Origin: Streptomyces eurocidicus
GTDB lineage: Bacteria > Actinomycetota > Actinomycetes > Streptomycetales > Streptomycetaceae
DNA: 64,000 bases
Assembly (NCBI RefSeq): GCF_002891295.1
Contig: NZ_LGUI01000008.1
Location: 310,001-374,000, forward strand
Direction: 5' to 3'
Numbering within the stretch: position 1 is the first letter of the stretch; each line of letters begins with the position of its first letter. Shown one piece after another: positions 24,812-32,875 of this stretch. Made by a program: the position numbers and the translations under genes. Under the pieces are notes generated by a model. It was given only the letters and a program-made list of their open reading frames with translations, ran no database searches and had not been told where the DNA came from.

Positions 24812-25972
24812 TCACGTGCCTGTCAGGACAGCGGCCGGCTCGTCCAGCCAGACGCTGCTGTGTCCTTCCTCCGAGACGGTCAGCCCGAACCGCTCGAACC
24901 CGGGGCGGCCGTTGGCCTCCCACCACCGGTGGGCTTCCTCCAGCTCGTCCCAGAGGCGGCGCGGCCCGGACTGGACGACGGGGAACGTCGTGCGGCCCTT
25001 GTCGAAGCCGGCCGAGGCCCAGGAGGTCAGGGCGGTGTCGTACAGCCACAGCCGGTATGCGCCCTCCTCCCCGGGCTCCACCCGGCAGAAGAGATCCGGC
25101 ACCCGGACCCCGATGACGAACATGTGGATCCAGTCGCCCACGTCGTCCGGGGACAGGTCCGTGGTCCGCCGCTCGGCCCGCCCGTCCGGCGAAGCCGGTA
25201 CCGGCGGCAGGTTTTTGCGCTGAGCCCGCAGCCGCATGAACGCACTGGACCCGACGAACGGCCCGGACGCCGTGCCGTCCCCGGCCACGGTCAGGCGTGC
25301 CACGGCCTCCCCGCCGTACGTGGGCCCCCACGGGGTGACGATCACCCCGCCGGGCCGGGTCTGTTCGATCCACGCGCGGGGGACGGCGCCGATCGAGCAG
25401 GTGGCGATGACGCGATCGTAGGGAGCGTGCTCCGGACAGCCCTGGGCGCCGTCGCCGACGACGCAGCGCGGGGTGAACCCGGCGTGGGCCAGCCGTCGAC
25501 GCGCCTCACCCGCACTCCGCACGTCGACCTCGACCGTGACGACGTTCCCGGAGCCGAGCCGGTGCGACAGCAGCGCCGCGTTCCAGCCCGTGCCCGTGCC
25601 GATCTCCAGGACGGTGCTGCCCTGTTCGACATCGAGCGCGGCCAGCATCGAGGCGACCATGGCCGGCATGGAACTCGACGACGAGGGGGTCCGGCCCCGG
25701 CCGGGGCCGGTGTAGGCACCGTCGTCCCACTGAGTGGTGATCGGTACGTCGCGGTGGACGGCCGCCCACCATGCCGCGGGGTCCTCGGTGCGGACCATCC
25801 GGTCGCTCTGCCGGTTCATGCCCGCCCGGCCCGGCCAGATGACGTCCGGCACGAAGCGGTGCCGGGGCACGGCCCGGAACGCGGGCAGCCAGTCGCTGCC
25901 GAGCACGCCCTTCTCGACGAGCCCGGAGACGAGCCCCTCGGGGCCCGTCTCCCTCTCTACGGGCACGCTCAC
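24812..25972 (-). CDS. RiPP-type PIMT-like O-methyltransferase
   Basis: 386 residues. The protein-L-isoaspartate O-methyltransferase core has the SAM motif VLEIGTGTGWNAALL (about 120) and a preceding PSSSSSMPAMVASML segment equivalent to the PIMT substrate loop. A C-terminal extension ends WEANGRPGFERFGLTVS. This fits WxxxGxPxxxxFGLTVT, which I recall as the mark of PIMT homologues that convert Asp to aspartimide in RiPP clusters (lasso, graspetide, lanthipeptide, imiditide). The GTG start overlaps the stop of a 44-residue peptide gene by 4 nt, the expected precursor position. Repair-type PIMTs are shorter and lack this tail. Confidence 0.82.
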   Translation of the reverse strand: MSVPVERETGPEGLVSGLVEKGVLGSDWLPAFRAVPRHRFVPDVIWPGRAGMNRQSDRMVRTEDPAAWWAAVHRDVPITTQWDDGAYTGPGRGRTPSSSSSMPAMVASMLAALDVEQGSTVLEIGTGTGWNAALLSHRLGSGNVVTVEVDVRSAGEARRRLAHAGFTPRCVVGDGAQGCPEHAPYDRVIATCSIGAVPRAWIEQTRPGGVIVTPWGPTYGGEAVARLTVAGDGTASGPFVGSSAFMRLRAQRKNLPPVPASPDGRAERRTTDLSPDDVGDWIHMFVIGVRVPDLFCRVEPGEEGAYRLWLYDTALTSWASAGFDKGRTTFPVVQSGPRRLWDELEEAHRWWEANGRPGFERFGLTVSEEGHSSVWLDEPAAVLTGT

Positions 25973-26103
25973 TTGCCGTCCGCCGGGTTGCGGCCGTCAT
26001 TGGTGTTGCCACCCTCGTCCGACCCGCCACCGCCGTGCTTGTTGCCGCTGTCGCTGTCGTCCTGGGGGTTGCCGCCGTCGGCCATCAGCCGCGATCCGTA
26101 CAT
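25969..26103 (-). CDS. 44-residue Asp/Asn/Gly-rich peptide, candidate RiPP precursor
   Basis: Begins MYGSRLMADGGNPQDD and ends GGNTNDGRNPADGK. The composition is dominated by G, D, N and S, with no cysteine, no aromatic residue after Tyr2 and several Asp-Gly pairs (ADGG, NDGR, ADGK), the dipeptide most prone to aspartimide formation. A perfect AGGAGG lies 6 nt before the ATG, so strong translation is likely. Its TGA overlaps the methyltransferase GTG (GTGA), giving translational coupling. Proposed role: substrate of the adjacent PIMT homologue. Too short for most gene callers. Confidence 0.72.
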   Translation of the reverse strand: MYGSRLMADGGNPQDDSDSGNKHGGGGSDEGGNTNDGRNPADGK

Positions 26104-26355
26104 CGTGTGCCTCCTGGGTAGTGTCGTCGACGAGGGGACGTCCCTCGTGCCGTCGGTCCGCTCGACGTCGTGATGGGCTTCCTGCCGGTGCCGCACCCGT
26201 GCTTCTGCCGCTGCCATGGCGTCGTGCCATCGGCCGTCCTGGACGGCCGTGACATGCGCCAAGGTGAGGCGGGAACAGCCCATGCACCATGGGGGAGCGG
26301 CCGGATGGACGTCTGGGCGGTCATGGACTGCGGGCGGTTCCGATCTCTGGATCAC
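26104..26355 (-). other. Open frame leading into the peptide gene, possible small ORF
   Basis: From GTG 26355 the frame reads through PPWCMGCSRLTLAHVTAVQD and DAMAAAEARVRHRQEAHHD directly into the peptide gene with no stop. The single CxxC and helix-like Ala/Arg/His stretch, together with good third-position GC, look protein-like. No ribosome site is evident before the GTG. It may encode an N-terminally extended version of the peptide or a separate leader. The alternative is non-coding leader. Confidence 0.35.
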
Positions 26356-26448
26356 ACCGGAAACGTAGGGCCGTCCGCGTGGCCGAACCAGGAGCCTGGC
26401 GTGGTACTTCACCAGGTTCCGGGCGCTATACGACACGTAGCGTGGTAG

Positions 26449-27684
26449 TTACCGCACCACGCCGAGGTGGGCCGCCATCTCCCGCATGTCCTGGGTGAGG
26501 GTCCGCTTGCGGGACGCGAGCAGGTCGCTCATGACGTAGCGCGCCATGGCCTGGTGCTTCAGCCACTCGCCGGAGGATTTCCGTAGCCGCCTCAGCTCGC
26601 CCATCGCGTCCTGGTGGGAGCCGATGGACACGTATGCCTTGGCCACGTCGAGCCGGTGGCGGTCCCAGTTGTTCGTCGTCGGCCTGCCGTGACTCCTCAA
26701 CGAGCTCTTGCCCAACAGACCGTTGTCGGCGCGCCGGAGCACCCCGCGGGCGTCGTCGACGATCGAGAGGTCCTCGACCTCCTTGAGCTCCGCCGTGACG
26801 GGCCCGAACGTCGACCAGTGGCTCCGGTGGTCGATGTGTTCGGAGTCCATCGCCCCGGCCGCCGTCCGGGCCATCCGCCGCGCCTCCCGGGCGACGTCCG
26901 GCCGGTTGTTGCGCAGGGCCGCCGACGCGATCCGCAGGGACAGCTCGCCCCAGACGGCGAGCTGTCCCGGATCGGCGGTCGAGAAACGCGGCTCCAACGC
27001 GGCCGCCGTGCGGCTGGCGAGCTGCTCGCTCTCGTCGAAGCGGTCCTGGCGCAGCAGCAGCCAGCACATGCCGACGACGCCCGTGGCCGCGGTATCGGTC
27101 CGGCCGGCCTCCCGGGCGAGCCGGATGCTCTCCGCCAGCGCGTGGTAAGCCATGTCGTACTGCCGCACCTGGGTGAGGTATTTGCCCGCGAGCAGCAGCG
27201 CTTGGGCGCGTAGGACCACCGCCTGCCGCCGCTCCTCGCCCTCCAGGGCGGCGACGCAGGCTTCGGCCGACCGGAGCAGCCCGGGAAGCCTCTTCGCGAC
27301 GGAGCCGTAACGGTCCGCGTGATAGAGCGCGTGCCCGTCCGCGATGCCCTCGCGGAGTTCGGCCAGCTCCCGGGCCTCGCCCCGGTCCCCGAGCGTGTCG
27401 GTGAGCCCGATGGGAGGCATCAACGCCTGCCGCAGTTCCGCGAGATAACGCCGGTTCGCCTCATCGCCTATGACGGGTTTCGGCGCCTCGGTCGCGAAGA
27501 GGGCGGAAGTGGACACCCCCAGCGCGCGGGCGAGGGTGTGCAGCGTCTCGACGCGCGCGTCCCCGCCCTGCTCCACCTTGCGCACCACGCCCAGGGAGAT
27601 GCCTGCCTCATGGGCGAGTTGTTCCTGGCTCAGGCCGGCTGCGCGGCGGTACTTCCTGATGTTGTCGGACAATCCAGTGGACAT
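26449..27684 (-). CDS. XRE-family regulator with TPR-like C-terminal region
   Basis: 411 residues. N-terminal XRE HTH (about 5-60; LSQEQLAHEAGISLGVVRKVEQGG), then a RQALMPP motif and a long all-helical region with tetratricopeptide-like repeats (about 100-390) ending MAAHLGVVR. Such regulators often sense small signals or partner proteins. It sits between two DUF6879 genes and upstream of the peptide-methyltransferase pair on the same strand, so it is the likely regulator of that cassette. A paralogue with the same plan lies at 59414-60628. Confidence 0.85.
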   Translation of the reverse strand: MSTGLSDNIRKYRRAAGLSQEQLAHEAGISLGVVRKVEQGGDARVETLHTLARALGVSTSALFATEAPKPVIGDEANRRYLAELRQALMPPIGLTDTLGDRGEARELAELREGIADGHALYHADRYGSVAKRLPGLLRSAEACVAALEGEERRQAVVLRAQALLLAGKYLTQVRQYDMAYHALAESIRLAREAGRTDTAATGVVGMCWLLLRQDRFDESEQLASRTAAALEPRFSTADPGQLAVWGELSLRIASAALRNNRPDVAREARRMARTAAGAMDSEHIDHRSHWSTFGPVTAELKEVEDLSIVDDARGVLRRADNGLLGKSSLRSHGRPTTNNWDRHRLDVAKAYVSIGSHQDAMGELRRLRKSSGEWLKHQAMARYVMSDLLASRKRTLTQDMREMAAHLGVVR

Positions 27685-27783
27685 GGGCTCACCGTCCCTT
27701 CGAGCCCAGGGTAGGGCTGCCGCGTGGCGACGAGCGCTTTCCCTGAGCGCCGGGGGAAGCTGCGGCTAGCCGGTCGTCAGAGC

Positions 27784-28320
27784 TCAGCCTCCGGCACGGA
27801 CCTGTTCGGTGAACTGCTCGTACCCGATCGCCTGGTGCCAGGCCGCGTCTCGGATCCGGCAGCACCGTACGACCTCGACCGGGTCGGTGATCAGCTCGAT
27901 GCCGGTGATGCGGTCTGCTGCGTCGAAATGCAGCAAGGCGACCGCGCGCGAGTCGAAGAGCCAGAAGTCTTCGGCGGGCAGGCCGAGCCGGTCGGCTTCG
28001 TCGCGCCACAGGTTGCGGATGTCCTCCCCGACGGCGGCGTTCCGTCGAGCTCCGTCGAGGAGGTAGAGCTGTCCCGGGGTGGGCGGGGAGTCGACGACTC
28101 GTACGCGCTCGAACCTCTTGCCCAGGGCTGCCTGTTCGCGGCGCGAGCTGCACCACGGGTCGTCGAGGTCGTAGCCAGCGTCCAAGCCGCGTGCGAAGCG
28201 CCGATAGGTCTCGGTCTCTTCGTCGGAGTGGTACGCGCGCCGGGTTTCCAGACGCCACGCGGTGTGCTGGAAGGTTTCGAACATCTCGTCGAACTCGTTG
28301 AAGTCGACGTATACAGGCAT
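27784..28320 (-). CDS. DUF6879-type small protein, copy 2
   Basis: 178 residues from ATG 28320 with GAGAGGGAGAG upstream. It shares the HTAWRLETRR, GKRFERVRVVD, GEDIRNLW and DFWLFDSRA blocks with copy 1. Function unknown. It is the first gene of the minus-strand cassette, 99 bp before the XRE regulator gene, an arrangement typical of Streptomyces XRE/small-partner modules. Confidence 0.75.
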   Translation of the reverse strand: MPVYVDFNEFDEMFETFQHTAWRLETRRAYHSDEETETYRRFARGLDAGYDLDDPWCSSRREQAALGKRFERVRVVDSPPTPGQLYLLDGARRNAAVGEDIRNLWRDEADRLGLPAEDFWLFDSRAVALLHFDAADRITGIELITDPVEVVRCCRIRDAAWHQAIGYEQFTEQVRAGG

Positions 28321-28534
28321 GTGCTCTCCCTCTCGGGGCGTGAAGGCCATTGCGTACCCGGGAGGGCCTGAGCTCCGGGATCCGGGTCCCCAGCCCCGAG
28401 CGCTCTTTGTGAGGAACGGGTGGTGGATACCACCCACCCACCCTCCCAACTGCCGCCTATACCACGGTGTGTTCACTTTCGGTGATCGGGTTGCGACATC
28501 CTGTCGCCGCGTTCTAGCGTTCGCAGCAACAAAT

Positions 28535-28570
28535 GACCCCGGCCGGTGCGCCAACACCGGGTCCGGGGTC
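28535..28570. terminator. GC-rich hairpin in a divergent intergenic region
   Basis: GACCCCGG-CCGGTG pairs with CACCGG-(GT)-CCGGGGTC around CGCCAA. It lies between the divergent DUF6879 (start 28320) and regulator (start 28602) genes. From its position it may be an attenuator or a binding site rather than a terminator. Confidence 0.6.
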
Positions 28571-28601
28571 TGACCACCGAGATCGAACGCGAGCGATCCC
28601 C

Positions 28602-29662
28602 ATGGCTGACGCCGACTTTAGCCGCGCACCGCGCGACCCGCACCCCCATCCCGCCGCCGCCCGCGGCTACGGCAAGCGATCCGTACCCGATCAAGCCACC
28701 CGCCGCCGGGGCGACTTCGACCACCTCCGGCCCCGTGAAGCCTCCATCGCCACCTACATCGACCGGCTTCCCGACGGGTCTTCAATGGACGCCAAGACCC
28801 TGGCCTCGCAGCTTCCCGCCTACGGGCAGGCCGCCTGCCTCACCGCGTTACGACGCCTCTCGGAGGCCGGGCATCTGCGGCGGGTGACGGAGCGGATCAA
28901 GGGTGACGCCGGGAGCTGGAACTGGGTCACCCGGACGTACTTCTCCCGTACCGCCAGGGGTGACGACTGGTGGGAGACGTTCCTGGCCGGAAACCTGCCG
29001 GGCGGCACCGGCCCGCAGCCGGAGTGCGGCGGGAGGGGCGGGGCGGGGTGGGCCCGGCAAGGGGCGTGACGCGTGATTTGCGGGCCCCGTTGCGGAGTGA
29101 CGATGCGATTCCGGGTGCCGGGCCCGTAAATCATGCAGCCCCGGAGGGCCCACCCCGCCCCGCCCCCGACCCACCACCCGCCCGCACCCAAAGCACCCGC
29201 ACCCGCATCCACACCCCCGCCTACCTCCTCCTCGCCTCCGTCGGCCGCACCGACCCCCGCATGACCCTCTCCGCCGCCGAATGCGCCGCCCTCGAAGAGC
29301 TCGCCACCCAGTGGCTGGAACTCGGCGCCACCGACGCCGATGTCGTACGGGCGCTCACCGCCGGCCTCCCCCCGGACGTGCACAGTCCTGGCGCCCTCGC
29401 CCGGCGGCGGCTCGTCGACAAGATGCCCCCGGAGCTGCCCGCCGCCGACGTGGAACCCGTAGCCCGCCCGCCCCTGCGCATCGTCGAATGCACCGTTTGC
29501 CGCGCACCCGGCCGCCCCGAAGCCTTCCCCGGCGGCGTCTGCCGCCACTGCCGGGGCGAGGAAGGTCCATACATCCCGCGCGGCGTGCCCCCGGCCGACG
29601 TCCCCGCCCGCGTCGCCGCGATCCGGGCTGCCGTCCGGGCGTGCGGGCGGGGCGTCGACTGA
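28602..29662 (+). pseudogene. MarR/winged-helix-like regulator gene, broken by an inverted-repeat element
   Basis: The first frame (28602-29069, 155 aa) has a winged-helix-like part (SMDAKTLASQLPAYGQAA, ALRRLSEAGHLRRVTERIKG) ending RTARGDDWWETFLAGNLPG, then junk to a TGA at 29067. The rest of the expected protein continues in another frame: TPAYLLLASVGRTDPRMTLS, VHSPGALARRRLVDKMPPEL and a CTVCRAPGR...CRHC zinc-knuckle-like end (stop at 29660-29662). From memory, intact Streptomyces relatives carry both halves in one protein. A 132-bp inverted-repeat element (29035-29166) lies at the break and contains the premature stop. Confidence 0.65.
29035..29166. mobile_element. 132-bp MITE-like nested inverted repeat
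   Basis: The outer arms at 29035-29055 and 29146-29166 are 21-bp perfect inverted repeats built from GGGGCGGGG runs and GGGCCC. Inner arms GCGTGATTTGCGGGCCC (29071-29087) and GGGCCCGTAAATCATGC (29120-29136) pair with two mismatches. The whole can fold into one long hairpin and has no ORF. No clear target-site duplication is visible. It is unrelated in sequence to copies a-g. Confidence 0.65.
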
Positions 29663-29728
29663 GCACAACTGGAGCCCCCGGGGGCCCGTCATCGGAGGGC
29701 CGAGCCGCCTTCGTCGCCGATCCGTCGT

Positions 29729-30028
29729 TCACTTGCTGTACAGCCACCACCAGTGGCCGTGGTGCTCGCACTTGTAGTCGTGCCAGTCGCCATTCCGCTT
29801 ACCGTGATCGCCCGCCGAGTGGCAGCAGTCCTGGTTGTGGTAGTACTCGCCACGCTTCGTCCAGCTCGCCCGTGCCGACTTGTCGTCCGACTTGCTCGCG
29901 GCGCTGCCGGTCGCGCTCGGGGATTCCTCCGACGGAGTCGCGACGGCCGCCCCCGACGCTCCGGCCAGCAGCAGACCCGCCGTGAGCGCCGCTACCGCCG
30001 GGGCGAGGCGGAACGCCCTCGATTTCAT
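29729..30028 (-). CDS. Small secreted Cys/His/Trp-rich protein
   Basis: 99 residues from ATG 30028 (AAGGGAGA upstream). Signal peptide MKSRAFRLAPAVAALTAGLLLAGASG, cleavage near ATA or VATP. A Ser/Ala-rich linker follows, then a compact end with three cysteines (NQDCCHS, YKCEHHGH) and the unusual GHWWWLYSK terminus. I recognise no family. The His/Cys cluster suggests metal binding or a disulfide-stabilised extracellular peptide. A longer frame to 30319 lacks a signal peptide at its start and is disfavoured. Confidence 0.65.
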   Translation of the reverse strand: MKSRAFRLAPAVAALTAGLLLAGASGAAVATPSEESPSATGSAASKSDDKSARASWTKRGEYYHNQDCCHSAGDHGKRNGDWHDYKCEHHGHWWWLYSK

Positions 30029-30337
30029 GGGGTTGTCTCCCTTCTCGGTACCTGCCCTGATGATGGGCCGGGACCGAACTCGCCGTAACGGGCGTGCGGG
30101 AGCGGCATCCTGAAGGCGTCCCGCGCGGGCGTGTCCGGGCTTCACGCGGCGTGGTGAGCGGGGCGGGTCGTCAGGCGACGGCTCCCGCCCCCGCCGGACG
30201 GGGCATCCTCCGGCCCGGCCGCCGGTACCCCCGCGCCCGGCGGGCACGGGCCCGCTCCGACCATCCCGTACGCACGCTCCGTGATCGCCCGCATCCTCCC
30301 CGCCGTGATTTGACGCCATCGTCGTACCCTCGCATCA

Positions 30338-30359
30338 TTTCACTAACACCTTAGTGAAA
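30338..30359. promoter_or_regulatory. GntR operator: TTTCACTAA-N4-TTAGTGAAA
   Basis: A perfect 9-bp-arm inverted repeat overlaps the possible GTG start at 30354 and ends 12 bp before ATG 30372 of the GntR gene. It is the probable autoregulatory site for the YtrA-type repressor. Confidence 0.8.
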
Positions 30360-30371
30360 CGAGTGTGCGAA

Positions 30372-30902
30372 ATGATCGCATTCCGGATAGATCGGCGCAG
30401 TGGGGTGGCGACCTATCTGCAGCTCGTGCATCAGGTCAGACAGGCCCTGCGCCTGGGTGCACTGGAGCCGGGCGACCGGCTGCCCACCGCCAGAGAGGTG
30501 GTGGCGGCCATCGCGATCAACCCCAACACCGTCCTCCGGGCCTACCGGGAACTGGAGCGCGAGGGGCTGGTCGAGCCACGCCCCGGGCAGGGCACCTTCG
30601 TACGGCGCTCGCTGTCCCGGGCCGCCGCCGGGGCCGACTCCCCGCTGCGCGCCGAGGCCGTCGCCTGGGTGGCGCGGGCCCGCGAGGCCGGGCTGGAGCG
30701 GGAGGATATCGAGGCGCTCACCGAAGCGGCCCTCGACGCCGAGTTCCAGGTGAGCGCGACCGGCCGGGCGATCACCCCCGGAGCGGGCCGCCCCGCCACC
30801 CCGGGAGCGGGCCCCGCCATCCCCGGCACCCCCGCCACTCCCGCCGCCCGCCCCGCCCGCACGGGCGACCCGCCGATCACCGCAGTCCATGGAGGAAGAC
30901 AC
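30372..30902 (+). CDS. GntR-family (YtrA subfamily) regulator, frame open into the ABC ATPase
   Basis: The winged helix at about 1-75 (YLQLVHQVRQALRLGALEPGDRLPTAREVV and NPNTVLRAYRELEREGLV) and a short helical tail are typical of YtrA regulators of about 125 aa. After about residue 130 the frame continues as a Pro/Gly/Ala-rich stretch (ITPGAGRPATPGAG) with no stop, directly into the ABC ATPase start. The end given is the base before that start. ATG 30372 is chosen over GTG 30354 because GTG lies inside the operator; a leaderless mRNA is possible. Confidence 0.8.
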
Positions 30903-31814
30903 GTGACCGACCCGACCGTCCCCACGGCCCTGCGGGCCACGGGCCTCGGCCGCAGATTCCGCAGCCGGTGGGCGCTGCGCGACTGCGAATTCGCCGTGCC
31001 CGCCGGGAAGATCACCGCCCTCGTCGGCCCCAACGGCGCCGGCAAGAGCACGCTCTTCCACCTGGCCACCGGCCTGCTCCACCCCACCACCGGCGAGCTG
31101 AGCGTCTTCGGCGCGACCCCCGGCAGCGACGAGGCCCGCGCCCGTACCGCCTTCCTCGCCCAGGACAAGCCGCTCTACCCGCGCTTCACCGTCGCCGACA
31201 CCCTCCGCTTCGGCCGCGAGCTCAACGACGACTGGGACCAGGCCGCCGCCGAACGGATCGTCCGCGCGGGCGACATCCCCTTCGACGCCCGGGTCGGCAC
31301 CCTCTCCCAGGGCCAGGCCACCCGCATCGCGCTCGCCGTCGCCTTCGGCAAGCGCCCCGAACTGCTCCTCCTCGACGAGCCGCTCGCCGACCTCGACCCG
31401 CTCGTACGCATCGAGGCCATGGGCCTGGTCATGGAGGAGGTCGCCGACCGCGGCACCACGGTCGTGATCTCCTCACACGTCCTGTCCGAGCTGGAGAGCG
31501 TCTGCGACCACGTACTGCTGCTCAAGCACGGCGCCGTACGACTCGACGGCGACGTCCAGCGGCTGTGCGAGGCGCACGTACGGTTCACCGGCCTCGCCGA
31601 CGGCTCCACCGAGGACGGGCTGCCCGCCGGGCTGGACCGGGACGGGGTCGTGGAGGCCGCCGTCACCGGCCGCCAGGTCACCGCCTTCGTCCGGGGCGCC
31701 GCGCCCGCCGGCGACGACTGGATCACCGAAACCCCCTCCCTGGAAGAACTGTTGCTCGCCTATCTGCGCTCCGACCGCGACGCACGCCCCGGCCGTAACG
31801 AGGCAGCCGCGTGA
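30903..31814 (+). CDS. ABC transporter ATP-binding protein
   Basis: 303 residues from GTG 30903 with GGAGGAA upstream. Walker A GPNGAGKST, signature LSQGQ (a variant of LSGGQ), Walker B LLLLDEPLADLDP, and switch SSHVLSELESV. It drives the ABC-2-type permease encoded next (GTGA overlap at 31811). The C-terminal region (about 210-303) is a helical extension seen in YtrB/CcmA-type ATPases. With the GntR repressor this is a YtrA-type operon that in other genera responds to cell-envelope antibiotics. Confidence 0.9.
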   Translation: MTDPTVPTALRATGLGRRFRSRWALRDCEFAVPAGKITALVGPNGAGKSTLFHLATGLLHPTTGELSVFGATPGSDEARARTAFLAQDKPLYPRFTVADTLRFGRELNDDWDQAAAERIVRAGDIPFDARVGTLSQGQATRIALAVAFGKRPELLLLDEPLADLDPLVRIEAMGLVMEEVADRGTTVVISSHVLSELESVCDHVLLLKHGAVRLDGDVQRLCEAHVRFTGLADGSTEDGLPAGLDRDGVVEAAVTGRQVTAFVRGAAPAGDDWITETPSLEELLLAYLRSDRDARPGRNEAAA

Positions 31815-32785
31815 AGGGCACCCTCTGGCTGGCCTGGCGCCAGCAGCGCGCACTCATCCTGACCGGCGCCGCGCTCCTCCTCGCCTGTGTGGCGTGGGTC
31901 GCGTTCCAGCGCGCGGACATGATGTCGTTCATCGACGACCACCACTTCAAGCTCTGCAACGGCTGGGACTCCGAGGCGTGCCCGGGCACCGACCCCGAGC
32001 AGGCCCAGCGGCTGCTGGCGGACAACAACGACGGCATCCTCGCCCTCGGCACCCTCAGCGCCGCCCTCCCCGTGATCATCGGCATCTTCTGGGGCGCCCC
32101 GCTGCTCGGCCGCGAGCTGGAGAGCGGCACCTGGAAGCTGGCCCTCACCCAGGGCGTCGGCCTCCGCCGCTGGTTCACCGCCCGCTTCGGGCTCGCCGCC
32201 CTCTGCTCGGTCCTCGGCTCGGCCGTCCTCGCCGCGCTCGTCGCCTGGTGGTGGTCGCCGATCTCCAACATGCTCGACGGCCTGTACTGGCACGACGGCT
32301 ACATCTTCAACGCCACCGGCCCCGCCGCGATCGCCTGCGCCCTCTTCGGCCTCACCGCCGGTACGGCCGCCGGTCTGCTGATCCGCCGCACCCTGCCCGC
32401 CATGGGCACCGTGCTCGGCGTGGTCGTCGGCCTCCGCTTCCTGCTCAACACCTTCCGCTCCGACTGGATCTCGCCCACCGCCAGGATCAGCCAGGGCGAC
32501 GCGCCGCGGCAGGACGTCGGCAGCGCCTGGTCGACGGGCGAGTTCGGCTTCATCGACGGCGCGGGCCGCAAGCAGCCCATCGCGGACGCCTGCCCCTGGG
32601 GCGAGGGACTGCCCGACCTCAAGACGTGCATGGCCCAGAAGGGCTTCGTCGGCCGCTACCACAAGGTCTATCCCAGCAGCGACTTCTGGGTCTTCCAGTG
32701 GATCGAGACCGCGGTCTTCCTCGGGCTGGCCGCCGCGCTGTTCGCGCTGATCTGCGTCGTGCTGCGGCGCCGTGCCGTCATCTGA
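31811..32785 (+). CDS. ABC-2-type transporter permease
   Basis: 324 residues. GTG start overlaps the ATPase stop by 4 nt. Six hydrophobic segments are visible, with helix 1 at ALILTGAALLLACVAWVAF and the last at TAVFLGLAAALFALICVVL. A large extracytoplasmic stretch lies at about 215-290 (WSTGEFGFIDGAG and KTCMAQKGFVGRYHK, with cysteines). It forms the membrane part of the exporter or resistance complex with the preceding ATPase. Confidence 0.85.
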   Translation: MKGTLWLAWRQQRALILTGAALLLACVAWVAFQRADMMSFIDDHHFKLCNGWDSEACPGTDPEQAQRLLADNNDGILALGTLSAALPVIIGIFWGAPLLGRELESGTWKLALTQGVGLRRWFTARFGLAALCSVLGSAVLAALVAWWWSPISNMLDGLYWHDGYIFNATGPAAIACALFGLTAGTAAGLLIRRTLPAMGTVLGVVVGLRFLLNTFRSDWISPTARISQGDAPRQDVGSAWSTGEFGFIDGAGRKQPIADACPWGEGLPDLKTCMAQKGFVGRYHKVYPSSDFWVFQWIETAVFLGLAAALFALICVVLRRRAVI

Positions 32786-32875
32786 CGGCGGCGCGCCGAT
32801 TCCGCTCTCCGCTTCTCCGCTCCCCCTCTTCAGCTCGTGTCTTCTCAGCTCGTGTCTTCGAAGGAGGTCACTCCC

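Noticed and set aside
24246..26103. ATP-grasp (graspetide) or lanthipeptide cluster
   Set aside because: No ATP-grasp, LanM/LanB or lasso cyclase gene is present, and the peptide has no Cys. The two-gene imiditide layout fits better.
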